Notes: a model not told the origin generated them from the letters alone. 64,000 bases of DNA from Balamuthia mandrillaris (GCA_031835245.1 JAVKOQ010000162.1:53501-117500); one strand, 5' to 3'; positions 1-11,963 are shown, counted from the first letter of the stretch. Made by a program: numbers and translations.

Positions 1-26
1 TTGCTTACATAATACACAAAAAAAAG

Positions 27-2427
27 TTGGGACTCCCGTTTTTATTGCTGGAGATGTAACGCTGGCATGGTTGACGTCCAAGGCCATTGCTCTTGTCAAT
101 GGAGCGGGCGTTGTTGACGTTGATCCGGTCTGCGAGAAGGTGGCAGCTGCTATGACCTGCAGAACTTATTTTCGGCCTTGTGTTGTTGATCCCGTCACCA
201 ATGGTTTGGCCCACCCGTGGCGCTTCTCTTTTCTTATACTTACTTTGTTCTCCTTTTTTTTTTCGAACTTTCCAGAGACAATTGTGGCTCCTGTTCAACC
301 ATGTGCCGATATGTGCATGGAATACGGTATTCCTCGTTCTTCTGTCTTGTTCTTGTTCTTGTTCTCGTTCTTGTCTTTCTTCTTCTTGTTCTTGCTCTTC
401 TTCTTCTTCTTCTTCTTCTTCTTCTTCTTCTTCTTCTTCTTCTTGTTCTTCTTCTTCTGTTTATACTCATCGCATGAGAAGTGAGTGCATGTAGGGCAAT
501 GTGGGAATCTTTCGGAGTGCCAGTAGGCCTAGCTCTGTTCTTTCCGGACGGGGAGGGCCAACTTCCGCTGGAATGCAACGAAACGGACCCATGGACCAAC
601 CACTCTTTGTTCTACCAGCACCCTACCTACAGCTTTCCACTGCCCTCTTCTGGGGAAGAGATGTCGGTGAACTGCTCCGGCACTGAGCGCTACGATGAGT
701 CTTTCTTCACGGGATGTGTGGAGCCCCTGGTTGCCGCCGATAAAGCACGCAAGACCTGTGGCTTTGAATGCCCTCTCCCATCTTTGGAAGAAGGCCAATA
801 TGATGACGTCAAAGTCATGCAAAGTGTTATAGGATGGCTTTCTTGGGTATTACGATTCTTTCTTGCCAGCTCTTTTCGTTATTGTCGTAACTCTCTTACA
901 TGCGTTCTTTCTCGTTTGTAGGTGGCCACATGGTTTCTTATTGTAACCTATTCACTGGATCCAAAGCTGCGGCTCTGGCCTTCCAATCTGATCATGATGG
1001 TAGCTATCTCAGCCAATGTGGCCGCAGGAGCCATAATTCTGCCCTCCATGTTTGGCTATGAGAACGTGTGGTGCGGCTTGGACGGGGATGTACTCGTTCC
1101 AACGCTCTCTGTGATATCCTACGATCCTAACACGCAAACGGCCACCTCCACTATCAACTACGATGAGCTGGTCTTCAAGAGTGGATTGTGCAGTTTCCAA
1201 GGAGGAGTGCTGCTCTTTGCTTTTCTGGCCGGGACTATGGTTCGTATGAAATACTTTTTGCTTCCAGTATTAGTTAAAAACTCAACAAAAAAAAAATCAT
1301 GTTTTAGTGGTGGGCGTTAATAGCTGGCAACATGTTTGCACAGGTTCCTCTCGTCTTCATTCTCTGTTTTATTTCAGACTCTATCTCACTTCTTCTCGAT
1401 ACTTTTATTAGCTCTACTTCCATGATAAGATTCCAGCAACAAAGCGGTTTGTACTTATTCAGCAGATAGTCTTTCACGTGGTAGGGTGGGGCATTCCGCT
1501 TCTGCTGGCCATCATCCCATTGGCTGCTGGTCGCATCGGCTTCTCTTCTGCTGCCACTTTGTAACTATTCCTTCCCATTCATCTTGTTTTTGTTGCTATT
1601 GTCTTATGTTGTTGTTGTCTTATGTTGTTGTTGTCTTATGTTGTTGTTGTCTTATGTTGTTGTTCTTCTTCTTCTTCTTCTTGTTCTTCTTGTTCTTCTT
1701 GTTCTTCTTCTTCTTCTTCTTCTTCTTCTTCTTTGTCTTCTTCTTACCATACATTGTGGAATACAGTTGCTTCTTGACAAATGAGGATGATGCAGCGTTT
1801 CTGATAGCGTTTTGGTTTCTGCCAATCAGCTTATTGATATTCCCAAGCCTCATTTTCTTCCTTTGCAGCATCGGCAGAATCCTGTACGTAGGAGTGAAGC
1901 ACAATCGCCTGCAACAGCTTTTCATCACCAACTATCGCATCACGGTGTTCGTGGGAGTGTTTTTGCTGGTATACAGTTGCATATTCGCGTACACGATTCA
2001 AGTGGAAGCCAACAAAGACACCATCGAGCAAGGTTTTCAGGACTACTATAGGTGTCTTGTTTATGACCAACCAGAGGAGGGCTGTGAGTTAGGAGATGAC
2101 GTTACTAGTTATCCGTTGGTTATACTTAGAGCGCTTGGTTTTTCTGGTTTAGGTTCGTACTGCATTCTTTCCACGCAGTTCTCTGCTTACCATCAAAAAA
2201 TAGGATTGTTCCTTCTCTTCACGCTGTTTACGACCGAATGGAAGAACACCTACATGCATGCAATGAAAGGAGTTCAGTCAAGAGTAACCAGCTACAGCAC
2301 ATCCACTTCCAGCAGCAAGAACATGGAGCTCACCATCACAACAACGCGCGAAGAAGAAGAAGAGGAGGAGGAGGAAGAAAAAAAAGGCAAAGAGGAGAAA
2401 CGAACCAAAAAAAGAAGCAAAGAATGA
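27..2427 (+). CDS. Frizzled/Smoothened-like seven-transmembrane receptor, copy 1 (5' end outside window)
   Basis: This is the 3' part of a Frizzled/Smoothened-like receptor; the signal peptide and first exon lie before base 1. The visible protein starts in the extracellular Cys-rich domain (residues such as VAAAMTCRTYFRPC at about 140-180 and PCADMCMEYG at 297-326), then a GCVEPLV...CGFECPLP block, then seven hydrophobic segments between 800 and 2240, and an acidic Glu-rich tail ending at the TAA at 2425-2427. Exons read as 27-203, 276-326, 482-846, 922-about 1240, about 1311-1342, 1412-1559, and about 1761-2427. Two introns carry TTC/TTG repeats. It is a clear paralogue of the minus-strand gene at 25198-27868, which supplied the exon borders by alignment. 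The family is expanded in Amoebozoa; ligand unknown. The exon near 1240-1345 is the least certain. Confidence 0.85.
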
Positions 2428-2616
2428 TGGTATGTAAAAAATTTAAAAAATAATTTTGTCGACATACGCGAAGAGAGAGGACAGGAGAGACAAGACGTGA
2501 GCGTGATGATGACTCAGCTAACATCCCACAAAAAAAAAGTGTAGCACAGAGAGGGAAGAGGAGAAGAAGCGGCAGGTCTCTCTCTTTGATCTTATCTTTT
2601 TTGGTTGATTCGAACG

Positions 2617-3047
2617 ATGGCGTTCACTTTGGGTACACTCATCGAGGCCGCCTTGCTCTTCATCAATGCATTGGCCATCCTCAACGAAGAACGCTTTTTG
2701 AGGCCAAGTACGAAGCACGCTGTTTCCTTTCAAGATTATTTTGTTTGAGACACTTGATGGTGTGTGGTTCCACTAATGCTACTTTTTTTTTCTCTCCTCC
2801 CACTGTTTTTTTTGTTTGCAGTTGGTTGGGCCTACAGTCCAGGAGAGGCTGCCGAAGAGGACTCCATCAAAGAAAAGCTCATCCACTTGCTTCACTCGAT
2901 TCGTTTCCTCCTGCGGAGTACGTTTTCTTTTGTTCTGTTTTTTTTTTTCGTCTTCACAACTCACCCTTACGTTTAATCTTCATGCATGCAGTACCTCTTG
3001 TTGGAGTGAACAGCGTCTACATAGTTTATTTGTTGATCTTTGGATAG
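2617..3047 (+). CDS. YOS1: Yos1-like / IER3IP1-like ER-Golgi transport protein
   Basis: Small two-span membrane protein of the ER-Golgi, known in yeast as a Yip1-Yif1 partner needed for COPII vesicle transport. The start MAFTLGTLIEAALLFINALA followed by LNEERFLRP is the family hallmark, and the C terminus VNSVYIVYLLIFG is the second hydrophobic segment. Three exons: 2617-2707, 2822-2917, 2992-3047, giving about 80 residues, the normal length. The introns have good GTACGN donors and CAG acceptors. A GTCGAC element lies about 154 bp upstream of the ATG. Confidence 0.93.
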
Positions 3048-3157
3048 ACCTCAGCAAAACAAGCCAAAAGTGCGAGGGGAGAGAGGAGAGAGGGAGAGTT
3101 TAACGGTTGCAAGAAGACAAAAATATTTCCCTTGTTTGTGGACTAACTCACGATCGC

Positions 3158-4393
3158 TCAATCTTGTTCTTTTTCTTTCTTCTTCTCCTCTTCATTCTTT
3201 TGCTGTTGTTGCTGCTCCTTCTCCTTTCTTTGGGCTTCTTCATACAGTTTCCTCCTTGCTGCTCTCTCCTGCTTCTTTCTCTCCCGCTCCTCCTTTCTTT
3301 TGGCCTCTTCCTGCCTCTCAGCCTCCCATTGTGGCCTCAACGCCTCCAGGTCTACCTCCTGCCCATCCAACACACTCTCCCATTGCTTGAACCTACATTT
3401 CGAACTGCGTCAAAAAACACAACAGTGCACAGAAGGAGGAAAGAGAAAGAACATACACTCCTGCTTCACGTTCGCATTTCACAATGCAGGGATAGATAAC
3501 TCTCTGCTTAAACTCATCCATTTGCTCCTATATTGTTACACAACAACAGCGGTTGGTAAGAAAGAGAACGCACGAGAGAGAGAGAGGAAACGAGGGAAGA
3601 GCAGAGCAGAGCGAGACGTACGGCAGCGTTGCGCCAGTCCAACGGAGGAAGAGAAGATCCTCGTCCATTGCTGTATGTGTCGAAGAGGCAGTGCAGCAGC
3701 ATGAGGCCCTCGCCTGGCGCCATTGGGATGCTATACCGCAGCTCATAAGCCATCTCTATCAACTCCTCCGACAGGTTCTTACGCACCAATAACACCACCA
3801 ATCCTTTTTGTTGTTGTTGTGTTCGTTAAATAAGGAAGAAGGAAGAAGGAAGAAGTGTGGACCAACCAATCATCTTACGGATTTGGTTGAGAAGAAAACT
3901 TTGGCCGTTGATGACAAGGCGCACAAACTCCATCCCATCCAACATAAACGGCTCGCTGCACTGCACATTAAAATAATGTCAACACAAGGACGAAAGAATA
4001 GTTGAGAAGATAGAGCGAGAAAGAGAGAATAGAGGAAATAGGGAGAGAACAGAGGAGAGAGTGCAGAGAGGAGAGTAGAGTAAAAATGCTGAAATACAAC
4101 GTACAGTAAAAGAAATTATGTATCGCAGCGCAGAAGGATCGCTCTTCTCTTTCTTGGAAGTAAAGTTGAAAAAGTTGTGATGGCCAACATACTTTTGCAA
4201 CAATTCGTTGGTCCTTCTGATGGCTTCATCTCTTTTCCGTTGTCGCCGCTCTTCATCTTTCTCTTCGGCGGCATTTTCAGGCAGCAAACAGCTAAACGGC
4301 AGCAAGTACTCATAAGTCCTGCTGTCCACTGAATGCTTTGCCCCGAACGTGCCTGTCACCCGGTAGATCTCTGCACAATGGAAAGAAGGCCAT

Positions 4394-4439
<46 letters not shown>

Positions 4440-4955
4440 CAAACCGAATAGCCTGATATCAGGAGGAAGTGCAGCATTGATGCGATCAAGCATGCCCTCT
4501 GGCTCCAACAACATCTTCAAAGAGATGATGTTGCCAACGGCGTGAACGCCCTTGTCAGTGCGGGCGCAGCGCGACCAGTTCACTTTGAGGAAGGAGCCGG
4601 CGTTGAAGGGAGCGATGCCACCGGCCTCCACGATGGCCTTCTCGAGCTCCTCCTCCACGGTCCTTACACCAGGGTTGCGCTGCATACCGGCAAACTCAGC
4701 CCCGTTGTAGCCGATCAGAAGGGCCACCTTTCTCTTTGGCACTCTCCATTTGTTCTTGTCCTCCTCCGTCAAAGCGACAGCAGCCGCTCCGTCGTCGGTC
4801 TTGTTCTTCTCTTCCTGTTGTGGCGGATTCGTGGCTTCTCTCGGCCGCTTGAGAGCTGAAGCTTCTTCTGCGTTGGCGGTGCTGGTGGCGGCTTCACCAG
4901 CCAGCGTACTAGCGTTCTCTTCTTGCGTCGTCGTCTCCGCCTGTTTGCGTTTCAT
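3158..4955 (-). CDS. PUS1: tRNA pseudouridine synthase of the TruA/Pus1 family
   Basis: Converts uridine to pseudouridine in tRNA. The first exon (4955 down to about 4447) has a low-complexity charged N terminus, then KVALLIGYNGAEFAGMQRN and the catalytic block SRCARTDKGVHAVGN with the conserved Asp. Later exons contain AKHSVDSRTYEYLLP, FLLNQIRKM-type sequence near 3900, and LSEELIEMAYELRYSIPMAP near 3750. The C terminus is a Lys/Glu/Gln coiled tail ending at 3158. Six or so exons; the first intron (about 4385-4446) is an AG microsatellite. The donor near 3448 is GTATGT and joins in phase 2 to the exon encoding FKQWESVLDGQ. The ATG at 4955 is preceded by AATATTTGTCGAC at 4979-4991. Confidence 0.9.
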
Positions 4956-5272
4956 TTCTTTCTTCTTTCTCTGCTTTCAATATTTGTCGACTGCTCTCTG
5001 CTCTCTCCTCCTCTCTGCTCCCTGCTCTCTGCTCTCTGCTCTCGCCTCTCCTCTCTTTTCTCTCTCCTCTCTCCTTTCTCCTCTCTCCTCTCTCTTATCA
5101 CTTCTCTCTTCTCTTCTTTCTTCTGCAACACCACCATCTTCTCTGGGCTTTTAAACTCTCTTCGCTCATCTCTCATTCTCCTCTCTCCACTTCCTTATTC
5201 CGGTTGTTTAGAGGAAATAAATGTATGATGTTTACAGAGGGATGGATTATACAAACAGCATGACCTGCCATC
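4956..5272. other. Intergenic, pyrimidine-rich region between PUS1 and HAP2
   Basis: This 317 bp gap between two minus-strand genes holds the PUS1 promoter (AATATTTGTCGAC at 4979-4991), a degenerate CTCT/CTCC tract (about 4990-5140) and the HAP2 3' flank. No gene is visible. Confidence 0.6.
4979..4991. promoter_or_regulatory. AATATT + GTCGAC promoter element of PUS1
   Basis: AATATT at 4979-4984 and palindromic GTCGAC at 4986-4991, the latter 31 bp from the PUS1 ATG. It is one of a family of such sites found only upstream of genes in the non-coding part of this window. Confidence 0.5.
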
Positions 5273-5523
5273 TTAGGAGCGGTTGATGCATGGAAAGAGT
5301 GGCGTTGCATTAAGGAACCGGCGAGCAGTAACGAGGTCCATTATGGTTGATGTGTACTCTGCTTTGAGAGGAACAGGAGGTACCAATTCTACCACGGTCT
5401 CTCCTACCATTGCTTTGTTCTAAAAACAAGGTTATGAACTTGTTGAGAAAGAACTAAAGCAGAAGGTGATGAAGAAGAAGACAAGAGGACTAACTTCTGT
5501 AAAGAGAAGAAGAAGAGAAGCAG

Positions 5524-5563
<40 letters not shown>

Positions 5564-7184
5564 AACCTGATAACACATGGTCGGAGGAATCCAAAACTGG
5601 ACCCAACGAACATCGCTTGAGTCAGATGGTTTATAGGGTAATAACTTTCCAACAAGACTGTAAGAAAGGCCGGCAGACTGCGCGAAAACAAACAGATTGT
5701 TTGTAGAATGTTGTAGATGAGGAACAGATTTCAAAAAAACATTTGCTTCGAAGAGAGAGAAGCTTACGTACCACTGGAGTGGGCGCTCCTCTTGCATCGG
5801 ATATGTTGATGTAGATAGTGGCTTGCTTGGAGGCAAGTTCCAACAATTGTTCTTTGGTTAACGGAGCTGCGAACTCGGAAACGTTTCTCTGCCGTATAAC
5901 AGGTGCGTTGGTGGTGGGAGAAGGGACGTTTCCTGAAGACGAAGAACCTCCGATTGAAAGCAATGCTGACGGCAGATGTAGCTTCAGCTTGTCTTTTGCT
6001 TTGTCCGATCTTCGGCTCTCTGGATGCGCATTTTTTTGACTTCGTGTTTCTTCCCTTTGCTGTTGGCTTTTTCTCCAAAAGTTGAAGGTTCGTGTTGATT
6101 CCGAAACCTTTTTCTCTCCCTCCTTCTCCTTTTCTTCGTCGTCATGCTGGGCACTCCACGCCGTGGACAAAGTCAGCTCTCGCTTTCTTCTTTCTGTCTT
6201 TTGTTGCAGCTTCTGCAACTTTCGCTCGTGCTTCTCTTGCAAGCGCGCCATCTCCAATTCCTCGTATTCTTTGGCCATCATTTTCTCCTGTCGCTTCATC
6301 TTTTTCTTCATGGATTTGATCTTCTTGGAGTCGCCACTGGCAGATGAAGAAGAGGAGCAGCAAAGCGAACATACCAAACCGACAGGTCCACCGAGTCCTC
6401 CTTTCATCATGGAGGAAATGGAACCTCTGCATTTCTTGGAACTAGCACACTTGCAGCAGCAACAACAACAGCATATCAACACCAATATGATTACTACTCG
6501 CCACAACAGCTCGCCCCAGCAAGACTCCATAATGAAGCATACCAGGTTAATACTATGGAAGAATAAACAAGTAGGTTAATACCATCGAAGAAAAAAAAGA
6601 AAGAGAAATGATGTTCGTACAAGTTTGGACACTTCTGGGAGCAGGATCGAGGCCAATAGTTAGTTGGGTCGTAACGCCCACCGTCGTCATTATCAGGAGA
6701 GGCTCCACCTTGAGTTCCATTGGTGTGCTTTGTTGCAAATGTGGTAAAATTAACCCACACAAAGTCTTGAAGCTGGCCCACAGCATCCAGTAGAGTTACT
6801 GAAGGGATTCTTCAGAAAAAAAAAAAAGGAACAGAATTCACAGGTGAAAAAGTAATTGGTTACCTTTACACTTGTTCTCTGCAAGAAGTTCATGCTCGCT
6901 ATAAACGTTGAAGGTTGAATTCATGGATTGCTTGGCGGAGACACTGAGAATGCGGGCTTGAATAGGCTTAATTCCCACTGTGCAATTGGTGACCGTAAGT
7001 TGAAAGTCAGCATTGATGAAGCCAGTGTTCTGCATCATCACCTCGATCTTGCCTTCCTTTGATAGAGCCTCAAAATCCTTAGCAACTGCTATGACAATCC
7101 TTCCAGGACTTCTGCACTCAGAAATAGAACGGAAACAGACAAAAGAATACAGAAAAAATCGGTTAGTGTAACTCTCTACAACCA

Positions 7185-7215
<31 letters not shown>

Positions 7216-8931
7216 AAGAAGAAGAACAAGAATGAGCAAAAGGAAGCAGGATCTAGGGGAGGGAGTTTGCTAACAGGTTCATAATAAAGCGGATATCGTC
7301 TGCAGAAAATGTTAAAGTAACCAAACTTGCTTGTAACTGCTCCAGTTCAAAAGAGAGATAACGTTGACTGTCCTTCTGGAGGATGCCATTTTGTTCCACG
7401 AACTTGCCCCAATACTTCACAAAGTAAGAGCCCGACAAGCCTTTACTCTCCTTATCTAAATCTTCAATGTGATAGTCCTCCAATTGATACCGCAAGCAAG
7501 ATGATGGCAACTGGCTGCAAGCATCTGTTGTCCATATTTCAGGCTTTTGTGAACATACGAACAAACGGAAAGGAACAATGAGGTAGACACAAACCCGCTT
7601 GGTAGCGAAAGGCCTCGAAACTGACGCCTATCTTGTTGCAAACTGTCCCCGAGAAGTCCACACGGGACTTGTCTACTAGCATCCAGTACGCGCTTCCTGC
7701 CAGCACGCGAGGATGGTCTCTAGGCACAGAGGGCACAAAGAAAATCTTTTCGCTCAACACCGGAACCGCTTTCCATGGCGCAAAGTCTCCTATGAGCTTT
7801 GCAAAGATAGATTTGTCAGCTGACTGAGCAATGGTGTTCTCTGGAGACAGGACGATCTTATCGGTAACATAGCCATCGTTGGATGAATCGCGTTTAATGA
7901 GGTTGAGGGTCACATCGAAGAAGGTCTCCGCTGCTCCTATCTCAAATGCATCGTACCAAAGCGTATCGAAACGCAGACAATGAGCAGAACTCGAATCCGT
8001 TCCCCACAGCTTGCAATCCAGGCCCGCTCTTGTGTCCTCATTCGATATCTGTAATACTTGACCAAAGTCGCATTCGCAACAGAAACCCTTTTTTTTTTTT
8101 TGAAGTTCTCAGGCGGTTAGGAAGGAGAAGTACAAGAAAATGCGGATGACAATAAAGAAGGCCAAGCAATGCACGAGCAAAAACGACGAGGCAGTGAAAA
8201 GAGAAACGACACTAGCAACTAAATAAAGAAGATAATATCTTCTCAATAATAACCTGGCTGTGAAGCACAGCTTTGCCATTAGAATCATGATACCAGCCAC
8301 AGGTGGGGCTGTCTGCAGTAGCGCTAGCGTCACATCGATCAAACAGCCAAAAGAAGTTATCTGGGTACTCTATCTTCTCTTTCGGTGCATTATTCACCCT
8401 CTATTTTTTGGTTCACATGTTTTCATAGTTAGTTGAATGAACCCCTTCTTTCTTCTCCTTTCTTCCCTCTTCCAAAGAGGTCTTTACTTACTTGAATATA
8501 AACAATAGGATAGAGCACCCGCGGTTGGGACTTGGAGAGACGAATTCGCCAGGGATGTTCCAGTCGCTTGGTCTTGCCATCTTCTTCTACTGTTTCGATG
8601 ATGGCCTCCACCGCTTCTGTGGCGTTCTTGAAGAAGGTAGAAGAGACGACAAATGTAGAAAAAGGAACGGGAGTGAGAGAGAGAGAGAGAAGCGTTTGAA
8701 CTAAAATTTTTTTCACACCTGTCCTCCCTCTAGTGTCAACGAAACGACCATCTTCTTCTTGCAATTCAGCAGGGCCTCCTCCGTGGAGCCATCCGCGATG
8801 CACGACTCCAGCTTGCTAGAGGCTATGACGGCGCCTCGAGCACTCTGCGGGAGGTTTACGAGGAATGAAAGCACAACCAGCGCCGCCGCCAACGCAGAGA
8901 AACGAAGCAAAGGTGCTCCTGGGGCGGTCAT
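5273..8931 (-). CDS. HAP2: HAP2/GCS1 gamete fusion protein
   Basis: Single-pass type I membrane protein that merges gamete plasma membranes in many protists and plants; its ectodomain has the class II fusion fold. Seen here: signal peptide (LAALVVLSFLVN-type core near 8890), the conserved start KLESC...NCKKKMVVSLTL, then FDRCDASATADSPTCGWYHD and GKAVLHSQGFCCECDFG (about 8350-8050), IGVSFEAFRYQAGLC (about 7640-7590), SCLRYQLEDYH, NTGFINADFQLTVTNC (about 7040-6990), a membrane segment near 6510-6480 followed by a run of seven Cys, and a long cytoplasmic tail (basic coiled part, then an extra conserved-looking block). About ten exons and roughly 850-900 residues. The ATG at 8931 begins the signal peptide; the stop is TAA at 5273-5275. 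Confidence 0.92.
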
Positions 8932-9213
8932 TTCCCATCGTTTCTTTGTGCTGGAGCTTTGCGGGAAAAAAGGCAGAAGGAAGAGCCCCCCATGATGACG
9001 ATGATGGCTCGCGTGCGAGCATGCCTGCTGCTGGGCGGTCTGCTTTTGGGCATTCCTTTCAATGGCTGTTGTTTGATTTTCTGGTGGTCCATCTCCGATA
9101 GATCATCACGAAATTAACCAAATTAAGATAGTCGACGAAAAGATTCCACAACAATAAGGAAAAAACCGGATACGCCATTGAAAAACGTGGTCGCTCTGCG
9201 TGGGGTGGGCCTC
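8932..9213. promoter_or_regulatory. Divergent promoter between HAP2 and the sulfotransferase-like gene
   Basis: 282 bp shared upstream region. It contains one GTCGAC at 9131-9136, 78 bp before the sulfotransferase ATG and 200 bp from the HAP2 ATG. Open frames here are weak and have no homology signal. Confidence 0.45.
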
Positions 9214-10227
9214 ATGAGGGCCATCCATTTCCTGATCCCCTTTTGTCTCGGGTTTGCAGTTTGTTGGATAGTTTCCTCGCTTCAGGGCCAAAGAGCATCC
9301 ACTGCTCACCACGAATACAATTTTTGCCGGGTTGTGCTTTGGAATCCCGTGGGCGTTGACACTGCAAACAAAGTTCAATGTCCGACAACAACTGACGAAA
9401 ACTCAGACCACGGCACTGACAACAACCGCGAGAACGATCAACCCCGTATAGAGGTCTTGGCCTGCGACCATTGCTCTGACCGGTTGTCCGTTGGCAAAGA
9501 TCTAGCCAACTATTTTGACCGCCTCAGGGGATACCCCTCCAAACCTGATGTCTTGCGTTCCCTCAGGGTCTTTGGATTGGGTCTAGCCAAGACTGGAACC
9601 ACCTCCTTGAACGCAGCCCTCAACCAGTTAGGCATACGATCGAAGCATACACCCATCAGTGTAACAAAGGACCTTCTGTTGAGTACCACTGAGGATAGGA
9701 TTTCTCCGCTCAGCGTGGATATAGTGCGACGGTGGGACGACTCTCCGGCAGCCACTGACACCCCCATCCCCTTCTACTTCGAGGAGCTCCTTCTCATGTA
9801 CCCCTATGCCAAGTTTGTTTTGACTGTGCGCAACGCCACAGAGTGGTGGCGATCCTGGAAGGCTCACATGGAGAGACACGAGGTGCCTCAGCCGGTGGCC
9901 AGGGTCACAAGAATGCTCCACTATGGAGCACAGTGGCCCAACGAGTACTTTGCCGTCAAGGCATTTCTGCGGCATAACAGTTTGGTGCAAGCCATCGTTC
10001 CTTCAGAGCAGCTGTTGGTGATGGATGTGGCACGAGGGGACAAGTACGGCAAACTGTGCGCGTTCTTAAATATAGCAGATAAAGAGTGTCCTCCGGACAG
10101 CCAGTACCCAGTTGCCAACACGAAAGCGAATCCCATCGGGAAAACACGGTCTCGTGGGGAGCAAGCCGACGGGAGCAAAACCAGCAGGAAGGATGAGATG
10201 AAACGGGGGGAAGTAGCAGCGCAATAA
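9214..10227 (+). CDS. Membrane-anchored sulfotransferase-like protein
   Basis: Single-exon gene of about 337 residues. The ATG at 9214 starts a short N terminus followed by a hydrophobic anchor (FLIPFCLGFAVCWIVSS), so it is likely a type II Golgi membrane protein; an upstream in-frame TTG at 9178 is not a credible start. The P-loop-like PAPS-binding motif GLGLAKTGTTSLNAAL and the later PYAKFVLTVRNATEWWRSW segment are typical of the sulfotransferase superfamily. Between the anchor and the enzyme there is a polar stem with Cys residues. The acceptor substrate cannot be told. The C-terminal 30 residues are basic and low-complexity. It lies 226 bp before another type II membrane enzyme on the same strand. 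Confidence 0.8.
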   Translation: MRAIHFLIPFCLGFAVCWIVSSLQGQRASTAHHEYNFCRVVLWNPVGVDTANKVQCPTTTDENSDHGTDNNRENDQPRIEVLACDHCSDRLSVGKDLANYFDRLRGYPSKPDVLRSLRVFGLGLAKTGTTSLNAALNQLGIRSKHTPISVTKDLLLSTTEDRISPLSVDIVRRWDDSPAATDTPIPFYFEELLLMYPYAKFVLTVRNATEWWRSWKAHMERHEVPQPVARVTRMLHYGAQWPNEYFAVKAFLRHNSLVQAIVPSEQLLVMDVARGDKYGKLCAFLNIADKECPPDSQYPVANTKANPIGKTRSRGEQADGSKTSRKDEMKRGEVAAQ

Positions 10228-10452
10228 AGACTGATGTCCACAGAGATAGTGGCCCAGGGTGTCTCGGCTTGACCAAGGCAAGCAAAGGGTCAGCAGGTTT
10301 CCTGCATGGTTTTGAAAAAGAAAGGCCGTGCTTCTTTCTGGCCGACGTCGCAGCCACACAAGCTAATAGGGGGCTTATAAATTAAAAAAAAAAAAGAGAC
10401 TCAGAAGAAAGGGAAACTCCCCCTTTCTTTGTCTATCTTTGCAGCGCTTCGA

Positions 10453-11880
10453 ATGGCCAATGGTTTTTTTTGCTTGCTGCTCTTCTTCTTGTTTTGCTTC
10501 TCTCTCTCTCTCTCTCTGTCCTGGTTACTAACAGCTCCCAACGTTGTCCTTTTTTTTTTGTTTCCTTGTTTGACCAGCTCACAGCGCAATAGACGAGCGA
10601 ACCAGGCCAAACGTCCGGCGGTATGCATGGCTGGTCTTTGCTGCCCTTGTCAGTGTGGCGCTCGGCGCCTTTTGGTACAGCAGCGGGCCTAGCAACACCG
10701 TCATAGAGGGCCGCAGCAGTTTTGACGCGGAGGTGGTGGAGCGGTTAAGGTTTCACAATCAGGAGTTGCAGGAGGAGGTGAACCGGCTACGGGCAGAAGT
10801 ACAACAGAAAGATGAGGCGGTGCAGGAGCCATTGCGACAGCCACAAGCCCAAGAGCGGCCACACGACCAACCGTACCAAGCCGCTCCAACGACAACACAG
10901 GATAACGAATGCGAAGAAACAAAGAACGACTGTTCGCGAAAGTACTGCGACCACATCACCTTTAACGCCAACCACTTTGGCTCCCAATTGCAGCTGGAGC
11001 GGGAGCTGCCTGGGTTGACGCGCGGCGTTATAACCCTGGCTCAAGGTCCCAAGTCTGTGGAATGGGTGACCGGGTTGGTGACCAGCCTTCACAAGCATCA
11101 TCCTGACATGAACATCACGCTCAACACTGACGAGGCGACCTATCCAGCTCTGAAGGAACGCATGGACTGGTATATGAAGCACTCCTCCTGCTCCCAGGGA
11201 GTCACCGGGCATTTAAACTTGGTGCAACTGCCTCCACTCAATGGCAGCTATGTCCAAGCGCGAGGTTCTCTACCCAGCAGAGCCGAGAAGATCTCAACCA
11301 TCCAACACTCACCATACAACCTCACCATGTTCCTTGATGCTGATGTGTTTCTGTGTCGTCCTGGCTTGAACCAACTTTGGTTGTACGTCTTTTCCCTATT
11401 CGTCTGCTTGTTGGTGTATTCATGTGCTTGTCCTTGTGTTCATTTTTTTCTTCTTTTCCTGTTGTCTTAGCTTGGCTAAAGCAGTGTTATCACAGCTTAC
11501 TGCAGCAGTACGATGTAGCGGCCAGCATCACCAGAGGTCAATACAAGCCTAACAACGCCCGGCCCAACGTCCCTGACAGCTTCTACGAGCTGAACAGTGG
11601 TGTCATGCTCTACAGGAAGAACGAAAATACTATGCGCATGATCAACAAGTGGAAGGATCTGTTGTTTGAAAAAGGAGGCATGGATCAAGGCCCATTCAGA
11701 GAGGCCTTGTGGACCGAAAAGATCCCTCTCTATGCCATCCCCTATGTCTACAACTGTAGGGTACTGAAGAGCTGCAGCGATGCTCCGGATTGCTTTGTGG
11801 CCCATTGGAAGAGCGTCACTGAGAAGACCCAATTACTACGCTCTTGTGGTTTCCCATCCTCCAAAACGACAAGCCACTGA
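10453..11880 (+). CDS. Type II membrane glycosyltransferase-like protein (GT-A fold)
   Basis: Model: a 10-base first exon (ATG GCC AAT G, 10453-10462), an intron with a CT repeat, then a long exon from about 10577 to 11382 and a last exon from 11496 to the TGA at 11878-11880. The protein has a short basic cytosolic end, a membrane anchor (WLVFAALVSVALGAF), a coiled stem (LRFHNQELQEEVNRLRAEV), and a catalytic domain with NLTMFLDADVFLC, whose DxD-type motif binds nucleotide-sugar and metal in GT-A enzymes. Two nearby Cys-rich bits (CEETKNDCSRKYCDH) probably form disulfides in the lumen. Sugar and acceptor are unknown. The tiny first exon is inferred from frame and needs cDNA support. Confidence 0.75.
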
Positions 11881-11963
11881 GAGAGAGGAAAAAAAAGAAA
11901 CAAACCTTGTAAAGGAAGCAAACAAGATATTTTGGAAGGAAAGCAAATGAGCATCCGTACCGT

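Noticed and set aside
9178-9213. Upstream start (TTG) of the sulfotransferase-like gene
   Set aside because: A TTG start is not credible in a eukaryote; the ATG at 9214 directly precedes the membrane anchor.
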